In this document: one piece after another, positions 12,636 through 19,302 of the stretch
Position numbering within the stretch: position 1 is the stretch's first letter
How the letters are laid out: each line of letters starts with the position of its first letter
DNA from: Acetobacteraceae bacterium UBA6159
GTDB lineage: Bacteria > Pseudomonadota > Alphaproteobacteria > Acetobacterales > Acetobacteraceae
Direction: 5' to 3'
Assembly: GCA_002422345.1 (NCBI GenBank)
Contig: DIUL01000221.1
Location: 1 to 19,302 of the forward strand
DNA: 19,302 nt
Translations under genes and position numbers: made by a program
The notes under the pieces: model-generated
The model's database searches: none
What the model was told of the DNA's origin: nothing
The model's input: the letters and a program-made list of their open reading frames with translations, nothing else

Positions 12636-14432
12636 ATGGCTCCCCCCCTTCTGCTGCTGCAAGACATTCATCTGACCTTCGGCACCTCGCCCTTGCTGGC
12701 CGGCGCCGGCCTTGGCGTGTCGCCGGGAGACCGCGTCTGCCTGGTCGGGCGGAACGGGTCCGGCAAGTCGACCTTGCTGAAGATCGCCGCGGGGTTCGTG
12801 CAGGCCGACCGCGGCACGCGCTTCGTCCATCCCGGCGCCACGGTCCGCTATCTGCCGCAGGAACCCGATCTCTCGGCCTATGCCACGACGCTGGATTATG
12901 TGGAGGCCGGGTTCGGCGCCGGCGCCGGTGATCGCCACCGCGCGCAGTACCTGCTGGAACAGCTCGGCCTGACCGGCACCGAGGAACCAGGGCGCCTCTC
13001 GGGCGGGGAAATCCGACGCGCGGCCCTGGCCCATGTGCTGGCGCCGGAGCCGGATATCCTGCTGCTCGATGAACCGACCAACCATCTGGACCTGCCCGGG
13101 ATCGAGTGGCTGGAGCAGGAGCTGAACGGCCTCCGCTCCGGCATCGTGCTGATCAGCCATGACCGGCGGTTGCTGGAACGGATGTCGCGCACGACGGTCT
13201 GGCTGGATCGCGGGATATCGCGGGAACTCAGCCAGGGCTTCGCGCATTTCGAGGCCTGGCGCGACCAGGTGCTGGAGCAGGAGGAACTCGACCGCCACAA
13301 GCTGACCCGGCAGATCGCCCGCGAGGAAGACTGGCTGCGCTATGGCGTCACGGCCCGCCGCAAGCGGAATGTGCGCCGGCTGGCCCAGTTGCACGACCTG
13401 CGGAAGACCCGGAAGGAACAGCGGGGCGCGCAGGGCAATGTCCGCATGGCCGCGGCCGAGGCGGAGCTGTCGGGCCGGCTGGTCATCGTGGCCGAGAACG
13501 TGACGAAGGCTTTCGGTGATCGCGTGGTGATCCGCGATGTCTCGACCCGGGTGATGCGCGGGGACCGGATCGGCATTGTCGGGCCGAACGGGGCGGGCAA
13601 GACAACGCTGCTGAACCTGCTGACCGGCGTGCTGGACCCGGACGAGGGGACTGTGAAGATCGGCACGAACCTGGAGCAGGTGACCCTGGACCAGCGCCGC
13701 GACATGCTGGACCCGAACCAGACCCTGTCCCGGACCCTGGCCGAGGGCGGCGGCGACACCGTCCGTGTCGGCGGGCAGGTGCGCCATGTCGTGAGCTATA
13801 TGAAGGACTTCCTGTTCGGGCCGGAGCAGGCGAATACCCCGGTTGGGGTGCTCTCGGGCGGGGAACGGGGCCGGCTGACGCTCGCCATGGCCTTCGCCCG
13901 GCCGTCCAACCTGATGGTGCTGGACGAACCGACGAACGACCTGGACCTGGAGACGCTGGAACTGCTGCAGGAGCAACTGGCCGAATACACGGGCACCGTC
14001 CTGCTGGTCAGCCATGACCGAGACTTCATCGACCGGGTGGTGACCGCGGTGATCGTGTCGGAGGGTGACGGGCGCTGGGTGGAGTACGCCGGCGGCTACT
14101 CGGACATGGTCGCTCAGCGTGGTCCGGTGCGGGCGGCGGCCCAGGCGGCGGCCAAGCCCAAGGGAGAGGCGCGGGTCAAGCCGGCGGCGACCAGCCGGCG
14201 GATGACCTACAAGGACAAGCACGCGCTCGAAACACTGCCGGCGCGGATGGCCGAGATCGAGGCGCGGATCGGCAAGCTGAACGCGGCCCTGGCCGATCCG
14301 GAGCTGTACCGGCGCGATCCGGCGAAATTCGCGGCCTCCGGCAAGGCTTTGGAAGCGGCCCAGGCGGAGATGGCGGAGGCCGAGGAACGCTGGCTGACGT
14401 TGGAAATGCTGCGGGAGGAACTGGAAGGGTAG
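12636..14432 (+). CDS. uup: ABC-F family ATPase, Uup type
   Basis: A 598-residue ABC-F protein: two ATPase domains in one chain, no membrane segments. First domain: Walker A GRNGSGKST (38-46), signature LSGGE (121-125), Walker B ILLLDEPTNHLD (141-152). A charged interdomain linker spans about 195-280. Second domain: Walker A GPNGAGKTT (316-324), signature LSGGE (406-410), Walker B LMVLDEPTNDLD (426-437). A C-terminal coiled-coil arm follows from about 525 to the end (TYKDKHALETLPARMAEIEA, then RIGKLNAALADPELY), which distinguishes Uup from EttA. ABC-F proteins act on the ribosome; Uup is also linked to DNA transposon excision and stalled-ribosome relief. The start at 12636 lacks a close strong ribosome site (GAGG 13 bases upstream). 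It converges on the Uma2 gene with 7 bases between stops. Confidence 0.93.
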   Translation: MAPPLLLLQDIHLTFGTSPLLAGAGLGVSPGDRVCLVGRNGSGKSTLLKIAAGFVQADRGTRFVHPGATVRYLPQEPDLSAYATTLDYVEAGFGAGAGDRHRAQYLLEQLGLTGTEEPGRLSGGEIRRAALAHVLAPEPDILLLDEPTNHLDLPGIEWLEQELNGLRSGIVLISHDRRLLERMSRTTVWLDRGISRELSQGFAHFEAWRDQVLEQEELDRHKLTRQIAREEDWLRYGVTARRKRNVRRLAQLHDLRKTRKEQRGAQGNVRMAAAEAELSGRLVIVAENVTKAFGDRVVIRDVSTRVMRGDRIGIVGPNGAGKTTLLNLLTGVLDPDEGTVKIGTNLEQVTLDQRRDMLDPNQTLSRTLAEGGGDTVRVGGQVRHVVSYMKDFLFGPEQANTPVGVLSGGERGRLTLAMAFARPSNLMVLDEPTNDLDLETLELLQEQLAEYTGTVLLVSHDRDFIDRVVTAVIVSEGDGRWVEYAGGYSDMVAQRGPVRAAAQAAAKPKGEARVKPAATSRRMTYKDKHALETLPARMAEIEARIGKLNAALADPELYRRDPAKFAASGKALEAAQAEMAEAEERWLTLEMLREELEG

Positions 14433-14439
14433 GGGCCGT

Positions 14440-15063
14440 TCAGCCGGTCAGATGCGTGCCGCGATAGAGTTCGGGCAGCGCGCAGGTCAGGCCGGCGCCG
14501 TCCAGCGTCAGGGTGCCGTCGGCCTCAATGAGCAGAGGTTCCTCCGGCCAGCTTCCATCGGCCTGGCGGCGCAGCAGTTCGACCCGCATGCGGATGGAGT
14601 GGACCACGAGGATTTCCTGGACGCTGGGGATGGTCGTGTAGGCCCAGACATTGTCCCAGGTCGTTGGTTCGTTGCTGGGGGAGAGGATTTCGACGATCAG
14701 GACGGGGTTGGGAAGCACGACCTGATCAGGCGAGAACGCGGCGCAGGTCACAGCCAGGTCCGGCATGCGCAGGTTGATGGCCGAACGGACCCGCGGCTGC
14801 ACGGCCGGTTCGGTCAGCGTCACGCAGGGACTGTTGCGCGCGCGCAGGGCGCCGGTCAGGAGGAAGGCAAGGTTGGCTTGAATGACCCCATGGCCGGTCC
14901 GAGCCAGAGCCGTCGCGAACGGTTCCCCGTCCATCAACTGCCACTTCTCGGGCGAACCATCATCGGCCCAGGCGAGGAATTCCTCGACGGTCATCCGGTC
15001 CCGCGGTGGCGCAGGCTGCTGCTCATGGCCGGTACCATGCGGCACCGGCCCAGCCAAACGCAA
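14440..15063 (-). CDS. Uma2 family (DUF820) putative endonuclease-fold protein
   Basis: A protein of 207 residues from a TTG start, or 184 from the ATG at 14994. It carries the Uma2 pattern: RMTVEEFLAWAD near the N-terminus (23-34), RMPDLAVTC (99-107) with Asp102, and PVLIVEILSPS (120-130) with Glu125, then TIPSVQEILVVHS. These are the PD-(D/E)XK-fold acidic positions; the usual downstream Lys appears to be Asn138, so activity is uncertain. The TTG at 15063 follows GAGGGA at about 4 bases spacing, whereas the ATG at 14994 has a weak site and would remove residues that Uma2 proteins usually have before MTVEEFL. It lies 16 bases downstream of the LLM gene on the same strand. Uma2 proteins are abundant in some lineages and mostly uncharacterised. 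Confidence 0.85.
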   Translation of the reverse strand: MRLAGPVPHGTGHEQQPAPPRDRMTVEEFLAWADDGSPEKWQLMDGEPFATALARTGHGVIQANLAFLLTGALRARNSPCVTLTEPAVQPRVRSAINLRMPDLAVTCAAFSPDQVVLPNPVLIVEILSPSNEPTTWDNVWAYTTIPSVQEILVVHSIRMRVELLRRQADGSWPEEPLLIEADGTLTLDGAGLTCALPELYRGTHLTG

Positions 15064-15079
15064 GCGATCCCTCGGTCTT

Positions 15080-16150
15080 CTAGCCCAGCTTGGCTTTCAG
15101 CCGACCCCAATCCTCAATCGCCGCCTCGTTGCCGGGGGTGAGCTGGATGGTGAACTGTGTGTACCCGGCATCCCGCAGCGCGGCGATCCGCTCCAGCAGG
15201 TCGGGTTCCGTGCCGGTGAAGGTGGTCTGGCGGATCAACTCCCCGGTCACGAAGCGGCGTTCGTTGTCCATCACCTTCATCAGGTGACCCCGATGGTTCT
15301 CCAGGTAGCGGGCGTCCGCCGGCTCAAAGGTCTTGGCGAACTCGACATAGGCGGCGACTGTCTCCGCCACCTCGGGCGGCACGGCGGAGGTATTGGGCAG
15401 GCCGGCCAAAGCCTCATCCGCCGCGCGATGCAGCAGGACCGCGGCGCGGGGCCCGCCCTGGGCCATGGCGCGGTCGGAGTCCAAAGCCTCCCCCGGTTGC
15501 AGCACGCAGCCGAGCGCGAAGGCGACGGCGGCGAGGTCGGCGGCGGGGCGGCCGGCGTCCGTCCAGGTCTTCCGCATCCCCGCCATCGCCGCGACGCCGC
15601 CCGCCACGTCGCCCACGAAGTTCAGCCACCCAGCGCCCAGCTTGGCCGTCAAACGCCGAGCACGGGGACCGTAGGCGGAGATATGCAGCCCGACCGGGTC
15701 CTTGAGGTTGATCAGGTTCAGTTCGGGATTGAGGAATTCGATCTTGTGCGTCCCGCCCTCGATCTCGAACGCCACGGTTTCCTGGCGCAGCAGGGCCATG
15801 ACGACGCGGATATATTCCTCCATCTCGGCCAGCTTGATCGCGCCCAGGCCCATCGTGCGCCGGCCGGTGAACCCGGTGCCGACGCCGAAGTCGATCCGTC
15901 CCGGCGCCAGCGCGTTCAGGGAGGCGAAGCCGTTGGCCGTCACCGGCGCGATGCGGTTGGACGGGATCAGCACCCCGGTGCCCAGGCGGATGCGGGACGT
16001 CTTCACCGCGGCGGCGCCCATGGCGACGAACACGTCGGCGCACAGCATCTGGGTGTCGTAGAACCAGGCATGGGTGAAGCCGAGTTCCTCGGCCCGCGCG
16101 ACAACCTTCCAGGCGTCGGAGGCGGTGGGCAAGGCGATGCCGAATTCCAT
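15080..16150 (-). CDS. LLM class flavin-dependent oxidoreductase
   Basis: A 356-residue luciferase-like monooxygenase-family TIM-barrel protein, using FMN or coenzyme F420. The N-terminus MEFGIALPTASDAWKVV followed by ARAEELGFTHAWFYD, then AVKTSRIRLGTGVLIP, and the barrel segment LNALAPGRIDFGVGTGFTGR are characteristic. It resembles methylene-tetrahydromethanopterin reductase-like members more than true luciferases. The start at 16150 is supported by GGGAG eight bases upstream; upstream in-frame ATGs at 16165 and 16210 are less well placed. It diverges from the MetX-like gene with 85 bases between and is probably co-transcribed with the Uma2 gene. The substrate is unknown; no F420-biosynthesis gene is in view, so FMN versus F420 cannot be decided. 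Confidence 0.9.
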   Translation of the reverse strand: MEFGIALPTASDAWKVVARAEELGFTHAWFYDTQMLCADVFVAMGAAAVKTSRIRLGTGVLIPSNRIAPVTANGFASLNALAPGRIDFGVGTGFTGRRTMGLGAIKLAEMEEYIRVVMALLRQETVAFEIEGGTHKIEFLNPELNLINLKDPVGLHISAYGPRARRLTAKLGAGWLNFVGDVAGGVAAMAGMRKTWTDAGRPAADLAAVAFALGCVLQPGEALDSDRAMAQGGPRAAVLLHRAADEALAGLPNTSAVPPEVAETVAAYVEFAKTFEPADARYLENHRGHLMKVMDNERRFVTGELIRQTTFTGTEPDLLERIAALRDAGYTQFTIQLTPGNEAAIEDWGRLKAKLG

Positions 16151-16235
16151 GCTGAATACTCCCATGAGGCGAACGGCGCGTGGTTGGCACGGGACCGCCC
16201 CGGGTGGCAAGCTGGCGCAAACGCGGGAGGGGCAG
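16151..16235. promoter_or_regulatory. Short divergent promoter region between LLM and MetX-like genes
   Basis: 85 bases between divergent starts, so both promoters must overlap here or extend into coding DNA. Ribosome sites are GGGAG on the minus side and CGGGAGGGG on the plus side. An imperfect inverted pair TTGGCAC / GTGGCAA is visible near the centre. No regulator gene is adjacent. Confidence 0.35.
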
Positions 16236-17258
16236 ATGCGGGATCAGGTGTTCACGTTCCAGGATTTCCAACTGGAAAGCGGGGCAGTGCTGCCCGAGGT
16301 CTCGATCGCGTATGTGACCCGAGGGACGCTCAATCCCGATGGGCGGAACGCGATCCTGGTCACGCATGGCTATACCAGCAGCCACCGTATGATCGTGCCG
16401 GGCGGGGCGTCGTCCGAAGGGGCCTGGAGCACGCTGGTCGGACCTGGCGCGCCGATCGACACGGACCGGTACTTCGTCGTCTGCTCCAACATGCTGGGGT
16501 CGAGCTACGGGTCGACCAACGCGGCCTCGATCGATCCGCGCACGGGCAAGCCCTATGGATCGCGGTTTCCGGTGATCTCGGTCGCCGATATCGTCACCGC
16601 GCAGCATCGGTTGCTGGAGCATCTGGGCGTGACCCATCTGCGCGCGGTGGTCGGACCGTCCTATGGCGGGTTCCAGGCGTTCCAGTGGGCGGTGACGTTC
16701 CCCGGCTTCATGGACGGGATCGTGCCGGTCGTGACGTCCCCTCTGCCGCCGGCGTCCGACCGGGTGGCCGGGCTGATGAAGTGGTTCGGACCCGATCCGA
16801 ACTTCAACAACGGCGATTACTACGACAAGGGCGGGGTGCGGGAGACAGCGATCCGGCTGCGGATCGACACGCTGACACGCTACGGCCTGGCCGACAGCCT
16901 GGCGGCGCAGTTCCCCGATCCTGCGGCGCGGGACGCGGAGATGCGGCGGATCGCCGGGGCCTGGGCGGATGTGTTCGACGCGAATTCGCTGTTCATCCTC
17001 GGGCGGGCGATGGAGGGGTATGACATCACCCGCTCCTACACGCAGATCCGCTGTCCGGTGCTGTATGTCCTGTCGACGACGGACGCGCTGTTTCCGCCGA
17101 CCCTTGCCCCCGGGGTGATCGCGGGGCTGCAAGGCGCGGGAGTGGACGCGGTCTATTTCGAACTGGTGAGTGACCATGGCCATCTGGCCTCCGGCGCGGA
17201 TGCCGACAAATGGGCGCCGGCGCTGCGAGACTTCATCGTCCGTCTGGAGCGCGCATGA
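16236..17258 (+). CDS. Alpha/beta hydrolase of the MetX (homoserine O-acetyltransferase-like) family
   Basis: A 340-residue alpha/beta-hydrolase with the MetX layout. The nucleophile elbow GPSYGGFQAFQW gives Ser142, the acid is Asp283 in STTDALFPP, and the His is in SDHGHLASG (His316, or His314). The segments VTHGYTSSH, CSNMLGSSYGSTN and DYYDKGG are typical of this family. True MetX enzymes usually show GGSxGGMQALEW and a GHDxFL ending; the differences here (PSYGGFQAFQW, GHLASG) suggest a family hydrolase or acyltransferase rather than a methionine-pathway enzyme, and no methionine gene is nearby. The start at 16236 has a strong ribosome site (CGGGAGGGGCAG); the frame extends upstream but that part is antisense to the LLM gene. 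The stop overlaps the next gene start as ATGA. Confidence 0.88.
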   Translation: MRDQVFTFQDFQLESGAVLPEVSIAYVTRGTLNPDGRNAILVTHGYTSSHRMIVPGGASSEGAWSTLVGPGAPIDTDRYFVVCSNMLGSSYGSTNAASIDPRTGKPYGSRFPVISVADIVTAQHRLLEHLGVTHLRAVVGPSYGGFQAFQWAVTFPGFMDGIVPVVTSPLPPASDRVAGLMKWFGPDPNFNNGDYYDKGGVRETAIRLRIDTLTRYGLADSLAAQFPDPAARDAEMRRIAGAWADVFDANSLFILGRAMEGYDITRSYTQIRCPVLYVLSTTDALFPPTLAPGVIAGLQGAGVDAVYFELVSDHGHLASGADADKWAPALRDFIVRLERA

Positions 17259-17617
17259 ACACCATCCGGGCCGCGATCGACGCCCTGTATCGGGCCATGC
17301 TCGCGCATGACATCCCGGCGCTGGATGGGCTGCTGGACGATGATGTCATCTACGTCCACTCACCAGGCTTCGCGGAGACGAAACAGCAATTCCTCGATGG
17401 CGTGCGCGACGCCCTGTATGTCTATGAACGCGTCCGCCCGGTCGACGAACTCATTACCGAGACCGCCGACATGGCGATGGTCTATACAACCCTGGACTTC
17501 ATGGGCGGCCCGAAAGGACAGGCCCATCCGCCGGTCACGCTGCTGACCACGCTGGTCTGGCGACGGTCGGGGCAGGGGTGGCGTCTGCTGCTGCGGCACG
17601 CCACCCGGGTGCCTTGA
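17255..17617 (+). CDS. NTF2-like (SnoaL/DUF4440 type) family protein
   Basis: A 120-residue protein with the small NTF2-like cone fold. It opens with an N-terminal helix pair (TIRAAIDALYRAMLAHDIPA), then LDGLLDDDVIYVHSPG, a helix TKQQFLDGVRDAL, and beta strands ending VTLLTTLVWRRSGQGWRLLLRHA. The last strand pattern with a Trp-Arg-Leu core is typical of SnoaL-like/DUF4440 proteins, which bind small hydrophobic ligands or act as isomerases, cyclases or hydrolases. The start at 17255 overlaps the MetX-like stop as ATGA, so the two proteins are probably made together and may act on the same compound. The specific activity is unknown. Confidence 0.85.
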   Translation: MNTIRAAIDALYRAMLAHDIPALDGLLDDDVIYVHSPGFAETKQQFLDGVRDALYVYERVRPVDELITETADMAMVYTTLDFMGGPKGQAHPPVTLLTTLVWRRSGQGWRLLLRHATRVP

Positions 17618-17687
17618 TCGTGCCCCTGCTTGGGACCGACGGCCGGGGATGCTATCGGAGGCCACCCCTTTCCGATCATGGACCCAG

Positions 17688-18368
17688 ATGAACCCGACCG
17701 ACACCGATCTCGCCATCACAGGCCGCGTCTCCACCCGCGCCTTCCTGCCAACCCCGGTCCCGCGGGAGACGATCGAGCAGATCCTGGACATCGCCGCCCG
17801 CGCCCCCAGCGGCACCAACATGCAGCCCTGGCGTGGCCATGTGTTGGTCGGCGCCGAACGGGACCGGCTCTGCGCCGCCGTCCAGGCCCAGTTCGACAAT
17901 GGCGGCAAGGGCCATGTGCGGGAGCGGAAATACTACCCCGATGAGTTCTTCGAGCCGTACCTGTCCCGCCGCCGCAAGGTCGGCTTCGGGCTCTATGGCA
18001 TCCTCGGCATCGCCCGAGGCGACACCGCCGCCATGCAGGCCCAGCACCGCCGCAACTTCCAGTTCTTCGACGCGCCGGTGGGCCTGATCTTCACCATCGA
18101 CCGGCGGCTGGAAACAGGCTCCTGGCTCGACTACGGCATGTTCCTCCAGAACATCATCATCGCCGCCCGCGCCCGCGGCATCGATAGCTGCGCCCAGGCC
18201 GCCTGGTCGCAGTACCACACGGTGATCCGAGAAGTCCTGGGCCTGCCACAAGACGACATCGTCGTCTGCGGCATGGCGCTCGGCTACGCCGACCCGGATG
18301 CGGCGGTGAACAAGTTCGAAACCGAACGAGTTCCCGCCAAGGAATTCATGACCTTCCGAGGCTACTGA
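17688..18368 (+). CDS. Nitroreductase family protein (FMN-dependent)
   Basis: A 226-residue nitroreductase-fold flavoprotein. The FMN-phosphate motif RVSTRAFL is at residues 13-20 (RxSxR), APSGTNMQPW at 39-48, and the second FMN-contact region is GLPQDDIVVCGMALGYAD near 185-202. The family reduces nitroaromatics, quinones, flavins or enones with NAD(P)H. The start at 17688 is chosen because homologues begin shortly before the RxSxR motif; an in-frame ATG at 17649 has a poorly spaced site. It lies 70 bases after the NTF2-like gene on the same strand, so it could be in that operon. Together with the LLM gene, two flavin enzymes flank the MetX-like gene. The physiological substrate is not indicated. 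Confidence 0.92.
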   Translation: MNPTDTDLAITGRVSTRAFLPTPVPRETIEQILDIAARAPSGTNMQPWRGHVLVGAERDRLCAAVQAQFDNGGKGHVRERKYYPDEFFEPYLSRRRKVGFGLYGILGIARGDTAAMQAQHRRNFQFFDAPVGLIFTIDRRLETGSWLDYGMFLQNIIIAARARGIDSCAQAAWSQYHTVIREVLGLPQDDIVVCGMALGYADPDAAVNKFETERVPAKEFMTFRGY

Positions 18369-18380
18369 AGGGTCCCCCTT

Positions 18381-18424
18381 CTTCTCCCCCTCCCCTTGAG
18401 GGAGGGGGTTGGGGGGAGGGGTAG
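18381..18424 (-). repeat. C/G-rich dispersed intergenic repeat, copy 3 (inverted)
   Basis: This is the reverse complement of the core at 48-87, with only small length differences in C and G runs. It forms a hairpin with stem CCCCCTCCC (18386-18394), loop 18395-18399 and stem GGGAGGGGG (18400-18408). It lies 12 bases after the nitroreductase stop and before the aminopeptidase gene, consistent with a 3'-end or terminator-like placement. Confidence 0.7.
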
Positions 18425-18468
18425 CCCCAAACACCGACGCCGAAAATCGACCAGACCGGAGACCACAA

Positions 18469-19302
18469 ATGGCCGACGCCCGTATCGACACCCAGCCCCA
18501 GGCCATCCGGCTGGCCGACTACCAACCGCCGGCCTTCCTGATCGACACCGTCGACCTGTCATTCAATCTGTCTGAGACCGCGACCAGCGTCGTGTCGCGG
18601 TTGACCGTGCGCCGCAACCCAGCCGGAGCCCCCGAAGCCTCCCTCCGCCTGAACGGCGAATCCGTGAAACTCGTCCGCATCGCCCTGAACGGTTACCCAC
18701 TCGGCGCCGCCGGCTACCGGCTGAACCACGACGGCCTGACCGTATTCAGCCCCCCCGACGCCTTCACGCTGGAGATCGAAACCCTGATCTCCCCCGCCGC
18801 CAACACCGAACTCAGCGGCCTGTACACCTCCAACGGCAGCTATTTCACCCAATGCGAGGCCGAAGGCTTCCGCCGCATCACCTACTTCCTGGACCGCCCA
18901 GACGTGATGTCCCGCTACACCGTGACCATCACCGCCGACCGCGCCCAATGCCCGGTGATGCTGTCGAACGGCAACCCCGGCCCGGTGCGCGAACTCGACG
19001 GCGGCCTGCACACCGTCACCTGGACCGATCCGCACCCCAAGCCCTGCTATCTATTCGCGCTGGTCGCCGGCGACCTCGTCTCGGTCAAGGATCATTTCGT
19101 CACCCGCTCCGGCCGGCACGTCGACCTCGGCATCTATGTCCGCCGCGGGGATGAGGATCGGTGCGACCACGCCATGAAGTCCCTGATCACGTCCATGAAG
19201 TGGGACGAGGACGTGTTCGGCCTGGAATACGACCTGGACGTCTTCAACATCGCCGCCGTGTCAGACTTCAACATGGGCGCGATGGAGAACAAGGGCCTGA
19301 AC
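18469..19302 (+). CDS. pepN: Aminopeptidase N (M1 family), 5' part, cut by window end
   Basis: The first 278 codons of a gene for a PepN-type M1 zinc aminopeptidase, which removes N-terminal residues from peptides in the cytoplasm. The N-terminal beta domain shows RLADYQPPAFLIDTVDLSF, the segment SGLYTSNGSYFTQCEAEGFR (153 onward region) and RITYFLDRPDVMS, all characteristic of bacterial PepN. The substrate-binding GAMEN motif is at residues 270-274 (GAMENKGLN), just before the window ends. The zinc motif HExxH lies beyond the end. GGAG at 18458-18461 gives good spacing to the ATG at 18469. It is preceded by the third C/G-rich repeat, so it is probably its own transcription unit. A full PepN is about 870-900 residues. 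Confidence 0.95.
   Translation, partial: MADARIDTQPQAIRLADYQPPAFLIDTVDLSFNLSETATSVVSRLTVRRNPAGAPEASLRLNGESVKLVRIALNGYPLGAAGYRLNHDGLTVFSPPDAFTLEIETLISPAANTELSGLYTSNGSYFTQCEAEGFRRITYFLDRPDVMSRYTVTITADRAQCPVMLSNGNPGPVRELDGGLHTVTWTDPHPKPCYLFALVAGDLVSVKDHFVTRSGRHVDLGIYVRRGDEDRCDHAMKSLITSMKWDEDVFGLEYDLDVFNIAAVSDFNMGAMENKGLN

Noticed and set aside
12267..14222. Minus-strand open frame of 651 codons opposite the uup gene
   Set aside because: The plus strand encodes a complete ABC-F ATPase with all motifs; the antisense frame shows no domain.
16074..16235. N-terminal extension of the MetX-like protein
   Set aside because: The extension is antisense to the start of the LLM gene and does not resemble the family; a strong ribosome site precedes the ATG at 16236.

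Overview
The window is GC-rich double-stranded genomic DNA, packed with genes in short operons. It fits an alphaproteobacterium, most likely a Rhodospirillales/Acetobacteraceae-type organism. Support for this is the MucR/Ros zinc-finger regulator (an alphaproteobacterial family), the strong G/C third-position bias (which also creates very long antisense ORFs), and the GC-rich intergenic hairpin repeats. The genus is not determined.

Layout. (1) 1-98 is a C/G-rich dispersed repeat. (2) 99-2266, minus strand: an SDR-fold protein followed by an MmgE/PrpD-family protein. A MucR-type regulator (2430-2876, plus) diverges from them. (3) 2937-7850 is an acyl-CoA block: one crotonase-fold protein on the minus strand diverges from a tight plus-strand operon of crotonase, two tandem family III CoA-transferases and a third crotonase. 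(4) 7854-8080 is an elaborate inverted-repeat and hairpin element filling the gap between two convergent transcription units. (5) 8086-12216, minus strand: an ABC importer operon (binding protein, ATPase, permease, joined by ATGA overlaps), then a CYP153-like cytochrome P450 and a small DUF2442 protein whose GTG start overlaps the P450 stop. (6) 12217-12635 is intergenic, with a second copy of the C/G-rich repeat. (7) 12636-15063: an ABC-F (Uup-type) ATPase converging on a Uma2-family protein. (8) 15080-18368: an LLM flavin-dependent oxidoreductase diverging from a MetX-like alpha/beta hydrolase, an NTF2-like protein and a nitroreductase. (9) A third repeat copy, then the start of an M1 aminopeptidase N cut by the window end.

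How the genes may work together (inference). The P450 could oxidise a hydrophobic or alicyclic substrate. The CoA-transferases could activate the resulting acid by exchange from an acyl-CoA donor. The crotonases, SDR and PrpD-like protein could carry out hydration, isomerisation or dehydration steps. The ABC importer could bring in substrate. No acyl-CoA dehydrogenase, thiolase, ferredoxin or ferredoxin reductase is present, so the pathway would be incomplete here. The most distinctive observations are the structured inverted-repeat element, with paired changes in its stems, and a set of enzymes whose canonical catalytic residues are altered (three crotonases and the SDR).
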